A stretch of 64,000 bases of DNA from Ardenticatenales bacterium (GTDB taxonomy: Bacteria > Chloroflexota > Anaerolineae > Promineifilales > Promineifilaceae). The DNA is taken from positions 62,001-126,000 of the forward strand of contig JACKBM010000011.1 in assembly GCA_020634575.1 (NCBI GenBank), in the 5' to 3' direction. Under the pieces are notes generated by a model, which worked only from the letters and a program-made list of their open reading frames with translations, was not told where the DNA came from and did no database searches. The translations under genes were made by a program, and so were the position numbers. Within the stretch, counting starts at the first letter, position 1. Each line of letters begins with the position of its first letter. Shown here piece by piece: positions 55,724 through 64,000 of the stretch.

Positions 55724-57412
55724 TCACGATCCCGGCCCCCGCTCAATCTTTAGCAATTGGCCCGCTTGCACATCTCTCACCTGGCTTGTCTGCCCATCGG
55801 GCCATATCACCTGGAGCGATTCCAATACAGTCCCGTCAGGAAAACCAAAATGCACCTGCGCCGTATTCCCAGACAAATAGCCGCTTGTTGCTTGCACGAT
55901 GCGCCGGTAAGTACCGGCCTCACTGCGCAAAATTAAGGTTGCGCCAATCGCGTTGGTATTGGCAGATCCAGGTTGGGACAACTCCACCAGCAGGCTCTCG
56001 CCCTCACACAACTGGTTTTCAAACATCTGGGCCGGATCTTGCAGGTTGTTGACCACAATGTCGAGGTCACCATCGCCATCCATATCTGCCATCACCATGC
56101 TGCGTCCGCCAGAGCGGCTGTTGAGGCCCCAGTCAGGCATCGACACAAACTGGCCCTGCCCATCATTGTGATAGACCTGATTTTCCTCAATCAATTCATC
56201 ATTCGGCAGGTGGCTGAAGTTATCCAGCGCTTGCATCCCGTTGACCACATACAAATCAAGAAAGCCGTCCTGATCCAGATCGCCAAACTGGCTCGACCAG
56301 CTCCAGCCGGTGGCTGAGATACCGTGCTCCACAGCGGTATTCACGACCTGCCCATCTGCATCCCAGACCTGCAGCACGTTGGCCATCTGCTGCGGGTCAT
56401 CCTCGGCCATTTCATGCATCATCATGTTGGCCATGGCCGGTTCCCACTGGGACATGATCTCCGGCGCATCGGAGTAGGGATGCATGTCGGCCGCAAATAG
56501 TTCAGTCCGGCCATTGTTATCCACATCACCCAGGGCAATACTCATCGTGCTCATGGTCGTCGTGGCAAAAAGGTCTGTTTTTTGCCAGCCATCGTCGCCA
56601 TTGAGCCAGACATAATCCGGCACATCAAAATCATTGCCGACCAGAATGTCGAGCTTGCCGTCGCCATTTAGATCCACCAGGTTGGTCGTCAACGCCTGGG
56701 CTTCGTCGATCAGGCGCGTTCGGCTGAATTGCCCGGCCTCCTGCACATAGACGGAAACGCCGGCCCGGTCGCCTTCACGGAAGAGCGGATTTTGCTTTTC
56801 CAGGGAGGCATCATAAGAGGCCGCCACCAGGTCCAGGTCGCCATCTCCGTCCAAATCAGCCCAATCAAAGCTGTAGGCATAGCCATCAAGCCCGGGCAGG
56901 CGCTGCTCCTCAAACTGACCATCGCCCGAATTGTGCCAATAGCGCATATCGCCACTGCGCGTGGCGACAAAAATATCGCGCCAGCCATCGGCGTCGACGT
57001 CAATGGCCACTAGCCCGCGGGTGCTCCCTTCAAACAGCACTTCCTGCCGAAACTGCCAGTTGCCTTCGTTCCAGAAAATATGGTTCGGCCCCAACAAGTT
57101 GCCTAACACGAGGTCGTTGTCGCCGTCGTTATCGAGGTCATTGACCGCCATGCCGGCGCCGTTGCTGTAGAAAAAGCCAATCCGGGCGACGGCCATGCCC
57201 GTCATATGGTTCAGGGTCCGGGCCGCAAAGCGATTGGTGCAGGCGGCGGCTGTTGTCAGCAGCGGGGCGGTCTGCACCTGGATGGCGCCGGGGTCCAGGG
57301 ACTGGGTTGCCGGCCCCTGGTTGCTCTCCTGGCAGCCCAACAGCAGGGTCAGCAGTAACCCAGTCGCGGCCCAACGCCATACCATCGCTTTACTCAATTG
57401 CCAGCTTCTCAT
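55724..57412 (-). CDS. FG-GAP/VCBS-repeat lipoprotein with ASPIC/UnbV domain
   Basis: Encodes 562 residues. Signal peptide with lipobox TLLLGC (Cys27). Six or so calcium-binding FG-GAP repeats carry D-x-D-x-D-G loops: NDLDNDGDNDL, DVDADGWRDI, DLDGDGDLDL, DLNGDGKLDI, DVDNNGRTEL, DLDQDGFLDL and DMDGDGDLDI. The ASPIC/UnbV domain at the C-terminus has GATLILRSEAG, FGFPDGTVLESLQVIWPDG. The layout is that of CRTAC1-like proteins, a beta-propeller displayed on the outer face. It is upstream of the adaptor and may be the client or a surface partner of the ABC machine. Confidence 0.9.
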   Translation of the reverse strand: MRSWQLSKAMVWRWAATGLLLTLLLGCQESNQGPATQSLDPGAIQVQTAPLLTTAAACTNRFAARTLNHMTGMAVARIGFFYSNGAGMAVNDLDNDGDNDLVLGNLLGPNHIFWNEGNWQFRQEVLFEGSTRGLVAIDVDADGWRDIFVATRSGDMRYWHNSGDGQFEEQRLPGLDGYAYSFDWADLDGDGDLDLVAASYDASLEKQNPLFREGDRAGVSVYVQEAGQFSRTRLIDEAQALTTNLVDLNGDGKLDILVGNDFDVPDYVWLNGDDGWQKTDLFATTTMSTMSIALGDVDNNGRTELFAADMHPYSDAPEIMSQWEPAMANMMMHEMAEDDPQQMANVLQVWDADGQVVNTAVEHGISATGWSWSSQFGDLDQDGFLDLYVVNGMQALDNFSHLPNDELIEENQVYHNDGQGQFVSMPDWGLNSRSGGRSMVMADMDGDGDLDIVVNNLQDPAQMFENQLCEGESLLVELSQPGSANTNAIGATLILRSEAGTYRRIVQATSGYLSGNTAQVHFGFPDGTVLESLQVIWPDGQTSQVRDVQAGQLLKIERGPGS

Positions 57413-57825
57413 TTGCCACCTAATCGCGGACGTACAATTGCGAACACTATGCCTACCAACACCAGGACGACCAGCGCCGTACTGAATGTGCTCCGAATGA
57501 TCCAGGCTGAAGTTAGTTCAAAGTCTGCTTCACTGAGCAATAAGAAATAATAGGTGTAGGTGACGCTCAGAGGAATCATGACCACAGCTGCGCCAAAGAA
57601 GAGCCAGAGGCCGGTTAACCGGCCGGTCAAAACCCCAATCAAGCCCCCCAACAACCCGGCCAAAACCAGCAGACGGCTGATTATTAACCATAGAGGTATC
57701 CCTTGTTCGCGCACGATGGGCACACTAAAAATGGCCCCCACACAGACGTAGATCAAGATCAGAACCAGCGTCCACAGCACGTACAGCCCAAAGCCAGAGA
57801 ATTCTCGCTGTTCAGAATCACTCAT
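57409..57825 (-). CDS. Four-helix membrane protein, unknown
   Basis: Encodes 138 residues with four predicted helices (about 14-36, 45-65, 70-92 and 108-130) and short polar ends. The family is not recognised. Its stop overlaps the ATG of the FG-GAP lipoprotein by four bases, so it is the first gene of the operon that runs to 42663. It probably shares a membrane function with it. Confidence 0.72.
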   Translation of the reverse strand: MSDSEQREFSGFGLYVLWTLVLILIYVCVGAIFSVPIVREQGIPLWLIISRLLVLAGLLGGLIGVLTGRLTGLWLFFGAAVVMIPLSVTYTYYFLLLSEADFELTSAWIIRSTFSTALVVLVLVGIVFAIVRPRLGGK

Positions 57826-57891
57826 ACTTGTTCACTGGACAATCTTAGCCTGCATCCTCACTAGATCTATCGAACCGCCAACTAGCTGCAA

Positions 57892-57923
57892 AACAGGCAA
57901 CGCCATTTCTGACGATGCCTGTT
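57892..57923 (-). terminator. Hairpin terminator after the second sugar importer
   Basis: On the minus strand AACAGGCA-T-CG and CG-T-TGCCTGTT form a stem with one mismatch around a ten-base loop, followed by TTGC. It is 35 bases after the permease stop (57958) and 66 bases before the next operon starts, separating the two units. The T-tract is weak. Confidence 0.65.
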
Positions 57924-57957
57924 GCAGAATCAGATCAGATGTCCCCAATCGTTTTCG

Positions 57958-58872
57958 TCACCCTTTGGTTCCGGTTAACGATATCCCTTCAATAAAAGTG
58001 CGTTGAGCAAAGAAGAACAGCAACACCATCGGCAACGTCACGACACTACTGGCCGCCATCAAATACGGAATCGCATTCGGCGTGTTGCCAACAGAGTTGG
58101 ACATGTTGTCCAGCAGTTCGATGCCCAGAGCCAGCGGGAAGTTCTCCTCATGCTGCAGGAAGATCTTTGGCCCCAGATAATCATTCCAGGTGCCCATAAA
58201 GGTGAACAGCGCCACCACTGCCAACGCTGGTCTGGCCAACGGCAGCAGGATGCGGAACAAAATGGTCAGCTCGCTGGCCCCATCAATTCTGGCTGCTTCT
58301 GACAAATCTTCGGGAATTGTGCGGAAAAACTGCCGCAGCAAGAAGATGAAGTAGGGGCTGCCGAAAAGCGCCGGCACCGTCCAGGGACGATAGGTGTCCA
58401 GCCAGCCGAAGGTCTTGAAGGTCAGGAACAAGGGCACCATCTTGACCGCCCAGGGCAACATCATGGTGGCCAACACAACCCAGAACAATTTGTCCCGGCC
58501 CGGCCAATTGACTTTGGCAAAGCCATAGGCCACGACGGTTGACGAGATCACGGTAATGATCGTAACAGGCAAGGAATAACGGAAAATCGTGTTGATCGTG
58601 AACGTGTTAAAGGGCAAGATCGTCCACGCTTCCACAAAGTTGCTCCAGATTGCTGGATTCGGGATCAGGGTAGGGGGAACCTGGAAAACCTGTGGGTCAT
58701 CCTTCAAACCAGATATCAGCATCCAGTAAAGGGGAAAGATGAAGCTGAGTGCCAGCGGGATGAGCAGCAAATATTTGCCAATTTCGCCCAGGATGGAGGA
58801 AAGTTGCCAGCGCCTTTTCTCCTTCTCGTGCTGCACGGATTGACTACTCTTGGTTACAGCCGTTGCCATCAC
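57958..58872 (-). CDS. Carbohydrate ABC transporter permease (MalG type)
   Basis: Encodes 304 residues, six membrane helices. FPLYWMLISGLKDDPQVFQVPP at the N-terminus and the coupling loop PEDLSEAARIDGASELTILFRILLPLARPAL identify a CUT1 permease. The C-terminal FFAQRTFIEGISLTGTKG is typical. Its start overlaps the stop of the MalF-type partner by four bases. No ATPase gene is present in this cluster. Confidence 0.94.
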   Translation of the reverse strand: MMATAVTKSSQSVQHEKEKRRWQLSSILGEIGKYLLLIPLALSFIFPLYWMLISGLKDDPQVFQVPPTLIPNPAIWSNFVEAWTILPFNTFTINTIFRYSLPVTIITVISSTVVAYGFAKVNWPGRDKLFWVVLATMMLPWAVKMVPLFLTFKTFGWLDTYRPWTVPALFGSPYFIFLLRQFFRTIPEDLSEAARIDGASELTILFRILLPLARPALAVVALFTFMGTWNDYLGPKIFLQHEENFPLALGIELLDNMSNSVGNTPNAIPYLMAASSVVTLPMVLLFFFAQRTFIEGISLTGTKG

Positions 58873-59795
58873 TCACCTCCGTCGCTGTAGTGCACCCAAC
58901 GATCCGAAGATCTGAACATCAGGATCGTAAAGACAACAATAATCACAAACATCACATATGCTATCGCCGACGCCTTGCCCATGCGGAAATATTGAAACGC
59001 GTTGCGATAAAGGTGTACCAGCAAGAACTCCGTCGAATTCAGCGGGCCACCCTCTGTCAACAGCCACGGCACCGTAAAGCTCTGGAAGCCATTGATGAAG
59101 CCGATGATCAGGTTAAACAGGATAATGGGTGAGGTCATGGGAATGGTGATGTGCCGGAACTGTTGCCAACGGTTGGCCCCATCCACCGTCGCTGCCTCAT
59201 ACAAGGAGCGTGGCACATCCTGTAGCGCCGCCAGAAAGATGACCATTGCCGCCCCCTGGCCCCACACCGACACCAAAATCAGCGACGGCTTGGCCCAGGA
59301 GGGGTTAGCCAGAAAGGGAATGATGGGCAAGCTCAGCGTGCGCAAGATGCCGTTGATGGCGCCATACTGCACGCTCATTAAAAACTGCCAGATCATCGCT
59401 GAAGCCACGGCCGGTACAATCGAGGGAAGGTAAATGACACCGCGGAAAAAGGCCCGCCCGACAATTTTGGTATTGAGCAGATTGGCCACCAGAAAGGCAA
59501 AAGCAATGCCAATGGGCACCCCAAAGCCGACATAGTACAGCGTATTCCACAACACCTTGGGGAAAGTCGCATCATCGGTGAACAGATCGATATAATTTTC
59601 GAAGCCAATAAACACCGGCTCGCGAATAATATCGTACCGCGTCAGGCTAAAGTAGAACGAAGCACCCAGCGGATATAGCTCATAAAGAAGAAACCCTAAT
59701 ATCCAGGGACCAACAAACAACAAGCCAATCCGCAAATTGCGCTTTTCCTGAAGGGATAACGGCTTCCTGTTCTTATTAATCGATAGAAGGGACAT
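58869..59795 (-). CDS. Carbohydrate ABC transporter permease (MalF/UgpA type)
   Basis: Encodes 308 residues with six helices. GLLFVGPWILGFLLYELYPLGASFYFS and the loop PRSLYEAATVDGANRWQQFRHITIPMTSP are family signatures. AGGA lies just before ATG 59795. Together with the MalG-type gene it forms the membrane channel for the sugar bound by the Tat-type lipoprotein upstream. Confidence 0.94.
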   Translation of the reverse strand: MSLLSINKNRKPLSLQEKRNLRIGLLFVGPWILGFLLYELYPLGASFYFSLTRYDIIREPVFIGFENYIDLFTDDATFPKVLWNTLYYVGFGVPIGIAFAFLVANLLNTKIVGRAFFRGVIYLPSIVPAVASAMIWQFLMSVQYGAINGILRTLSLPIIPFLANPSWAKPSLILVSVWGQGAAMVIFLAALQDVPRSLYEAATVDGANRWQQFRHITIPMTSPIILFNLIIGFINGFQSFTVPWLLTEGGPLNSTEFLLVHLYRNAFQYFRMGKASAIAYVMFVIIVVFTILMFRSSDRWVHYSDGGE

Positions 59796-59809
59796 GATCC
59801 TGATTCCTT

Positions 59810-59843
59810 GTTGGTGCCAGCCACCGCAATGGCTGGCACCAAC
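59810..59843. promoter_or_regulatory. 14-bp hairpin between binding-protein and permease genes
   Basis: GTTGGTGCCAGCCA (59810-59823) pairs perfectly with TGGCTGGCACCAAC (59830-59843) around six bases. It fills the 63-base gap after the binding-protein stop and extends to 14 bases before the permease ATG, where it could cover the AGGA site. Likely effect: more binding protein than permease. Confidence 0.78.
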
Positions 59844-59858
59844 ACAAAAGCCGATACC

Positions 59859-61265
59859 TTAGCCTAAGCCTTGGGCCTCCCACTCATCGTCAGCGCGCTT
59901 CTGCAATTCTGCCACGGCCTCAGCCGGGGTCATCAAATCGCGGTAAACAGCTTCACGGAGTTCGGTCCACTGCGTATTCACAAAGCCGTGAATCGGGGAA
60001 CGACGCCCAACCAGGTACTCGTCAGCCGTATCCGCAGCCGACAGGTAGAAATCGATACCAGGATAAGAATCCCGGGACACGGTCTCCAGATAAGACAGGC
60101 GGCCGACCAGCCAGCCTACCTCATTGTAGATGATGTCCATCGACTCTGGCGTCTGCAGGTACTCGGCGACCTTGAACATACCTTCCTGGTTCTTGCCGTC
60201 TTTGAAGATAATCACAAAGTGCGGCCCCGTCGCCATGATCTTGGAGCCGCCTTCGCGATTGGCAGCCACCGGCGCCCAGGAGGCCCGGTTGTACTGGGCG
60301 ATCTCAGGCTGCTGAATCTGGGTTTCACCCGGATGCCAGTACCCTTCGATAATCATCGATTGGACGCCGGCATTGTAGGCAGCACCCCAGGTGCCCTGAC
60401 CTTCTACACTGCGCATACCGGCCATGTTATCCGGGCCGGCAATGCGGTAGAACTCACCGAAAGTGTCAATCGCCTCGGCCAGGCGCGGATCGTCCAGAAC
60501 CATCTTGCCGTTTTCTTCATCCCACCAGCGCAGGCCGTAAGCAAAGGACGAGTAGTCGATTTCGCTCGCCATCGCATCGTAGGGATCAAGCCCGATCTTG
60601 ACCAGGTTGTTGGCCGCATCGAACTCAGTCAGGGCGCGATGCCATTCCAGGGCATCCTCAACTGTTGCCGGCGGGCTGTCCGGATCCAGACCAGCGGCGG
60701 AGACATGGTCGCTATTGTAGTTCAGACCCCACCAGAGGAATGATTCAATACCGGGCACGCCAATCATCTGCCCGTCATATTTGGAGCCTTCCACCAGAGC
60801 TGGAATCATATCGTCCAGATCAATGATGGAGCTACCGGCGATGCGGTCGTCAACCGGGATCAGGACCCCACGTGACCAGAACATCGGATACTGCAGGTTG
60901 GAGGCGCCATCCGGCGGCTCGCCACCGGCCAGGGCTGTCAGAACCTGCTCGTTGTTTGTACCAGATGCCCACTCAAAGGTGTCATCGCCAATGTGTTCTT
61001 TAAAGCCGTCGAGCTGTTCGATGGCTTCTACCGCAGCTTCCAGGTTACCCCAGGCAAACCACCAAACGATGCTGTTCCCTTCCTGCGTGGGGGCAGATTC
61101 ACTGGATTCTTCAGGTTCAGATGAGGATTCTTCGGTCGCTTCTACTTCCCCATCTGGCTCTTCATCGCCGCCGCCGCCACAAGCAGCCAATACAGCCGCT
61201 CCTGCCGACAGACCGCCCAGGCGGATAAAATCCCGCCGGGACACTCTTTGCTTTTTACTGCTCAT
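59859..61265 (-). CDS. Sugar-binding lipoprotein with Tat-type signal
   Basis: Encodes 468 residues from ATG 61265. The start SSKKQRVSRRDFIRLGG has a twin-arginine motif (Arg10-Arg11), and AAVLAAC is a lipobox (Cys29), so it is probably exported folded and then lipidated. An acidic Ser/Glu linker (about 33-65) is followed by the binding domain: WWFAWGNLEAAVEAIEQL, GEPPDGASNLQY, IGVPGIESFLWWGLNYNSD and GPHFVIIFKDGKNQ. It feeds the two permeases downstream. Substrate unknown; LacI regulation and neighbouring GH2 and GH92 hydrolases suggest an oligosaccharide. Confidence 0.9.
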   Translation of the reverse strand: MSSKKQRVSRRDFIRLGGLSAGAAVLAACGGGGDEEPDGEVEATEESSSEPEESSESAPTQEGNSIVWWFAWGNLEAAVEAIEQLDGFKEHIGDDTFEWASGTNNEQVLTALAGGEPPDGASNLQYPMFWSRGVLIPVDDRIAGSSIIDLDDMIPALVEGSKYDGQMIGVPGIESFLWWGLNYNSDHVSAAGLDPDSPPATVEDALEWHRALTEFDAANNLVKIGLDPYDAMASEIDYSSFAYGLRWWDEENGKMVLDDPRLAEAIDTFGEFYRIAGPDNMAGMRSVEGQGTWGAAYNAGVQSMIIEGYWHPGETQIQQPEIAQYNRASWAPVAANREGGSKIMATGPHFVIIFKDGKNQEGMFKVAEYLQTPESMDIIYNEVGWLVGRLSYLETVSRDSYPGIDFYLSAADTADEYLVGRRSPIHGFVNTQWTELREAVYRDLMTPAEAVAELQKRADDEWEAQGLG

Positions 61266-61339
61266 TTCTTTCACAGATAGCTTCTCCTCACTTGAGATTG
61301 GTGCGCAGCCCAGAGCCACGCATTGATACAATGATCCAT

Positions 61340-62425
61340 TTACCGATTTGCGGTTAATCGCTTATCAGTCACGCCATAGACCTCTCCTTCCACGGTTGTT
61401 CCTGCTCGGCGCAGGGAACTGCCGCGTACAATCAACTCCGGTGGCGTTTGCAGCACACACGACTCATAAAATGTCTCATTTTGATGTGCCTGAATCTGCC
61501 TATCTAATTCCTGCACCAGCAAACGGCCGTTTTCCACCAGGCATTGGCGTACGGTCGTCAGTGATGGAGTAAAAAACATGGCTTCAGGGATATCGTCAAA
61601 GCCTACGATGCCTAAATCCTGGGGCACACGGCGCCCCAGTTCCCGTGCCATTTTTAGCACTCCCAAAGCCATCTGGTCATTAGACGCAAAAACAGCGTCT
61701 ATATCCGGACGCTGTTGTAGTAATCGGTTTAACCCCAGATAGCCCGTTGCGGCTGTCCAATCCCCCTCGAAAACGAGATCTTGATCGGGCGATGGGACTG
61801 TTTTCTGCCAGCCGACCAGGCGCTGGGCAGATATCCGCTCATCCATGGGGCCCGTAATGATGGCTACTGTAGCATAGCCCTGATCCAACAAATGTTGTGT
61901 GGCTCGCTGTGCCCCGATGAAGCTATCGGTATACGCAGCTGATAACCCCTCAGCCTGCATCTCTCCACCAACAACTACAGGTATGGGCAAGTTCCGCAGC
62001 TTGGCAGAGACTTGCTCATAACTGTCATTTTTGCTGACAGCAGTCCAGATAATCCCGTCAACCGGTTGGGCCATCAGATCGCGCAGAATCCCGTCCAAAA
62101 CTGACTCATTCTGTTCATGAAGCAGATTGAGCGAGATTGTGTAGCCGGCCGCATAAGCCTGCTCATCAATCCCAATTAAAGTGTGCGAGGGACCCACATG
62201 ACGAATATCGGAGCTGATTACGCCGATGGTTCTTGTGCTGCCACTTGTCAGGCCACGGGCTAATCGGCTAGGCCGATAATCACTGCTGTCTATAATTTTT
62301 TGGATACGTAGGCGCGTTTTGGAGGAGACATCGGGCCGGTTGTTGAGTACGCGAGAGACAGTCTGCTTGGAAACTCCAGCCTGTTTAGCAATCTCATTAA
62401 TGGTAATGCGGCCAATTTTGGACAT
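61340..62425 (-). CDS. LacI-family transcriptional repressor
   Basis: Encodes 361 residues from ATG 62425 (MSKIGRITINEIAKQ); a TTG 24 bases upstream is a weaker alternative. The helix-turn-helix is at 7-30 (ITINEIAKQAGVSKQTVSRVL) with hinge YRPSRLARGL. The periplasmic-binding-like effector domain contains TIGVISSDI, VDGIIWTAV, AIITGPMDE, DAVFASNDQMALG and GIVGFDDIPEA. It lies directly upstream of the importer genes on the same strand, so it likely controls its own operon through the operator at 62478-62489. Confidence 0.95.
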   Translation of the reverse strand: MSKIGRITINEIAKQAGVSKQTVSRVLNNRPDVSSKTRLRIQKIIDSSDYRPSRLARGLTSGSTRTIGVISSDIRHVGPSHTLIGIDEQAYAAGYTISLNLLHEQNESVLDGILRDLMAQPVDGIIWTAVSKNDSYEQVSAKLRNLPIPVVVGGEMQAEGLSAAYTDSFIGAQRATQHLLDQGYATVAIITGPMDERISAQRLVGWQKTVPSPDQDLVFEGDWTAATGYLGLNRLLQQRPDIDAVFASNDQMALGVLKMARELGRRVPQDLGIVGFDDIPEAMFFTPSLTTVRQCLVENGRLLVQELDRQIQAHQNETFYESCVLQTPPELIVRGSSLRRAGTTVEGEVYGVTDKRLTANR

Positions 62426-62477
62426 GATATCTGCTCTAGGCAAGTTCAATGCCGCGATTACTAGCGTACGTTCGTTG

Positions 62478-62489
62478 GGTATCGTTACC
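62478..62489. promoter_or_regulatory. Candidate LacI-type operator
   Basis: GGTATCGTTACC is a 12-base near-palindrome with the central CG dinucleotide typical of LacI-family sites (one mismatched pair). It lies 53 bases upstream of the lacI-type start in the 150-base gap that must contain the operon promoter. On the minus strand it reads GGTAACGATACC. Confidence 0.6.
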
Positions 62490-62575
62490 GGTCCCGAAAA
62501 AATATAGCACCTTCCCTTTCAAGCGTCAAATAACGCCAAAAAAGATTGCCGTTCTCTGTACAAAACGCACAATCC

Positions 62576-64000
62576 TCAACTCGCCGTCACAATCCCCTCT
62601 ATCTGCTCAACAGCAACCACGTTTTCTGGCGCAAAGGCGTCGCTGGCCAGGTAGTTCATCAAGCTGAACCACATTTGCCGCGCTACCAGCCTTTCGTCCA
62701 TGTTGTTTTCCAGATCCATTGAACAGACCAACAGCGAGCCCCCGTTCACTTGCGCCTCAAACAGCAGACCCAGCCGGCGCGCTTCGAACCAGGTGTCAAT
62801 TGGCTGAATGAGCGGTCGCAACGATTCCGCCAGCCCATCAAGCACCATTGCCTCCGACCCGTGAATTAACTCCCACCATTGCCAGTCGCTGTGATAGTCG
62901 GTGGGGAAGTGAGCAAACAGGGGATGAGCCGGGTCGCAGACGATGCCTAACGTGTGCGGCACCTGCCCTCGTGTCCAGCTCGTATTCCAGAAGAGGCTGG
63001 AAAAGCCAATTTGTGACGCCACTTTTACCTCGGCCGGCGGCACCAGATAGAGCGCCTTCCCGCCCTGCGCCAGATGCGCCAACGCTGCCTCATCCAGACT
63101 GTGGGTGATGAGCAGATTGTCGGCGACGGCCGGTGCCAGTTCATCGGCAAAGAGCCACACCGCCCAATCATTTTCTGCCTCATTCCCGTTCACCCCGACC
63201 ACCAGGGAATACATTTGGGCTGGCGTACAGCCGGCCAGACTCACCTCTATCTTGCCACAGTGGTTTAACTCACCGGTGACAATTGTCTGCGGCGCCAGGT
63301 TGCCAGATTGGACGGCTGTGCCCTGGCCATCTTCCAGGCGCCAATAAACCACGGCATCAACCAGGTCTTCCGCGCCGAAGTGGGCTATGTCGATATCGGC
63401 CGTGAGCGACTCACTCACGCGCCAATACCGCTTGGTCAAACGCGCCAACGGCACCGTCTTGCCCGCAAACCGGCGAAACTCTTCCGGCGACACATACGGC
63501 TTGCTATCCCAGAACGGATCAACGACGCCGACCAGCGCCGTTCCCTGCCCGGGAAAATCATGCAGATCCAGCAGCTGAAAACCGCCAAACCCCGCCGTGC
63601 GCAAAGCTGACTCGATCTCTTCCTTGTAACACAGCGTCTGTAGCTTGCCCGAGGCCAGCAAGAATTCCCGCGCCTGATCCCCCATATGATTGGCTTCCAG
63701 AAAGTCGCGGAAAATCTCGAAATTTTTGGCTTTTAGATGGCCCGTATATTTCTCAATCTCCTCAAAATCAGGATAGACACACCATTGCCCGATCTCATGA
63801 CTCACTATTGGCTGATCCAGCTGCGCCACCCAATCTGCATAGTCGGTCACCGTTTCCGGTGGTTGGCCGTTGATGCGTGAATTTAAGCCAGCCCCCCAGG
63901 CATGAATGCGCGGGCCGGGAATGTTGTGATAGTTGTTTTCCGGAATGATGGGCCAGCCTGCGCCGCTGGTATGAATGCGGCGCGCATCGCGCCCGCGCCA
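62576..64000 (-). CDS. GH2-family glycoside hydrolase, C-terminal part (5' end beyond window)
   Basis: The frame is open from the window end (64000) to TGA at 62576-62578, about 474 residues, and clearly continues beyond. The visible part starts inside a TIM barrel: IIPENNYHNIPGPRIHAWG, then QPIVSHEIGQWCVYPDF with the presumed nucleophile glutamate. A helix-rich region and late beta-sandwich domains follow (for example YWRVSESLTADIDIAHFG, VVYWRLEDGQGT). The pattern fits non-LacZ GH2 enzymes such as beta-glucuronidase or exo-glucosaminidase-like proteins; specificity is open. It precedes the LacI importer operon on the same strand with a 150-base gap. Confidence 0.82.
   Translation of the reverse strand, partial: WRGRDARRIHTSGAGWPIIPENNYHNIPGPRIHAWGAGLNSRINGQPPETVTDYADWVAQLDQPIVSHEIGQWCVYPDFEEIEKYTGHLKAKNFEIFRDFLEANHMGDQAREFLLASGKLQTLCYKEEIESALRTAGFGGFQLLDLHDFPGQGTALVGVVDPFWDSKPYVSPEEFRRFAGKTVPLARLTKRYWRVSESLTADIDIAHFGAEDLVDAVVYWRLEDGQGTAVQSGNLAPQTIVTGELNHCGKIEVSLAGCTPAQMYSLVVGVNGNEAENDWAVWLFADELAPAVADNLLITHSLDEAALAHLAQGGKALYLVPPAEVKVASQIGFSSLFWNTSWTRGQVPHTLGIVCDPAHPLFAHFPTDYHSDWQWWELIHGSEAMVLDGLAESLRPLIQPIDTWFEARRLGLLFEAQVNGGSLLVCSMDLENNMDERLVARQMWFSLMNYLASDAFAPENVVAVEQIEGIVTAS

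Overview
The window reads as chromosome of a GC-rich, carbohydrate-degrading bacterium. My best guess is Chloroflexota (Anaerolineae/Ardenticatenia/Caldilineae-like), and this is inference. It rests on paired MalFG-type ABC importers with lipoprotein binding proteins carrying very acidic linkers, several glycoside hydrolases, a kinase-ATPase-TPR regulator, AGGAG-type ribosome sites mixed with GTG/TTG starts, and MerR/TetR/LuxR regulators. I see no tRNA, rRNA, CRISPR array or insertion sequence. A 10-bp palindrome, ACCGGCCGGT, recurs about 25 times by eye, far above chance.

Layout. 1-5.4 kb (+): end of a LuxR regulator, then a tight row: a small unknown protein, a membrane 4Fe-4S protein, a membrane-anchored amidohydrolase, a small unknown protein, a GNAT acetyltransferase and an unknown protein. 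5.4-21 kb (-): an orphan ModA-like lipoprotein, then a plant-polysaccharide (pectin/rhamnogalacturonan-like) locus. This comprises a sugar ABC importer, a YesL-like protein, a Gfo/Idh/MocA oxidoreductase, a GH78 rhamnosidase, a polyol-type dehydrogenase, an alpha/beta hydrolase, and the uronate route UxaC-UxaE-SDR mannonate oxidoreductase. 21.4-25.6 kb (+): a GntR regulator with a DapA-family aldolase, an Old-Yellow-Enzyme-type oxidoreductase and a second Gfo/Idh/MocA protein, all overlapping. 25.7-30.2 kb: a ScyD/ScyE-like lipoprotein convergent with a giant Ser/Thr kinase-AAA-TPR protein. 30.4-39.3 kb (-): a 1987-residue secreted multicopper oxidase with fibronectin domains and a fourfold repeat, a degenerate receiver protein and a NarL-type two-component system. 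39.7-42.3 kb: MerR/TipAS and TetR regulators, a membrane-anchored methyltransferase and a small membrane protein.

42.7-57.8 kb (-) is the most interesting part. It is an eight-gene, tightly packed operon: small membrane protein, FG-GAP/ASPIC lipoprotein, HlyD-like lipoprotein adaptor, FtsX-type (MacB-class) permease, GH2 beta-galactosidase, an ABC ATPase fused in one frame to a DUF2723 (TMEM260-like, protein O-mannosyltransferase class) membrane domain, an APH-fold kinase, and a GH92 alpha-mannosidase. The ATPase-glycosyltransferase fusion next to its matching permease and adaptor, together with a mannosidase, suggests a mechanotransmission-type ABC machine physically coupled to membrane glycosylation. 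58-62.4 kb (-) is a LacI-controlled sugar ABC importer with a Tat-type binding protein. 62.6-64 kb (-) is the 3' part of a GH2 hydrolase that runs off the window.

Working together (inference): the two importers and the hydrolases feed rhamnose/galacturonate- and mannoside/galactoside-type sugars into the cell. The uronate enzymes take galacturonate towards mannonate. The cell-surface machinery (oxidase, FtsX/ABC complex, FG-GAP lipoprotein) is set apart in its own operons. All counts and residue numbers were made by eye; start sites were moved from the longest open frame where a ribosome site, signal peptide or stop-start overlap argued for it.
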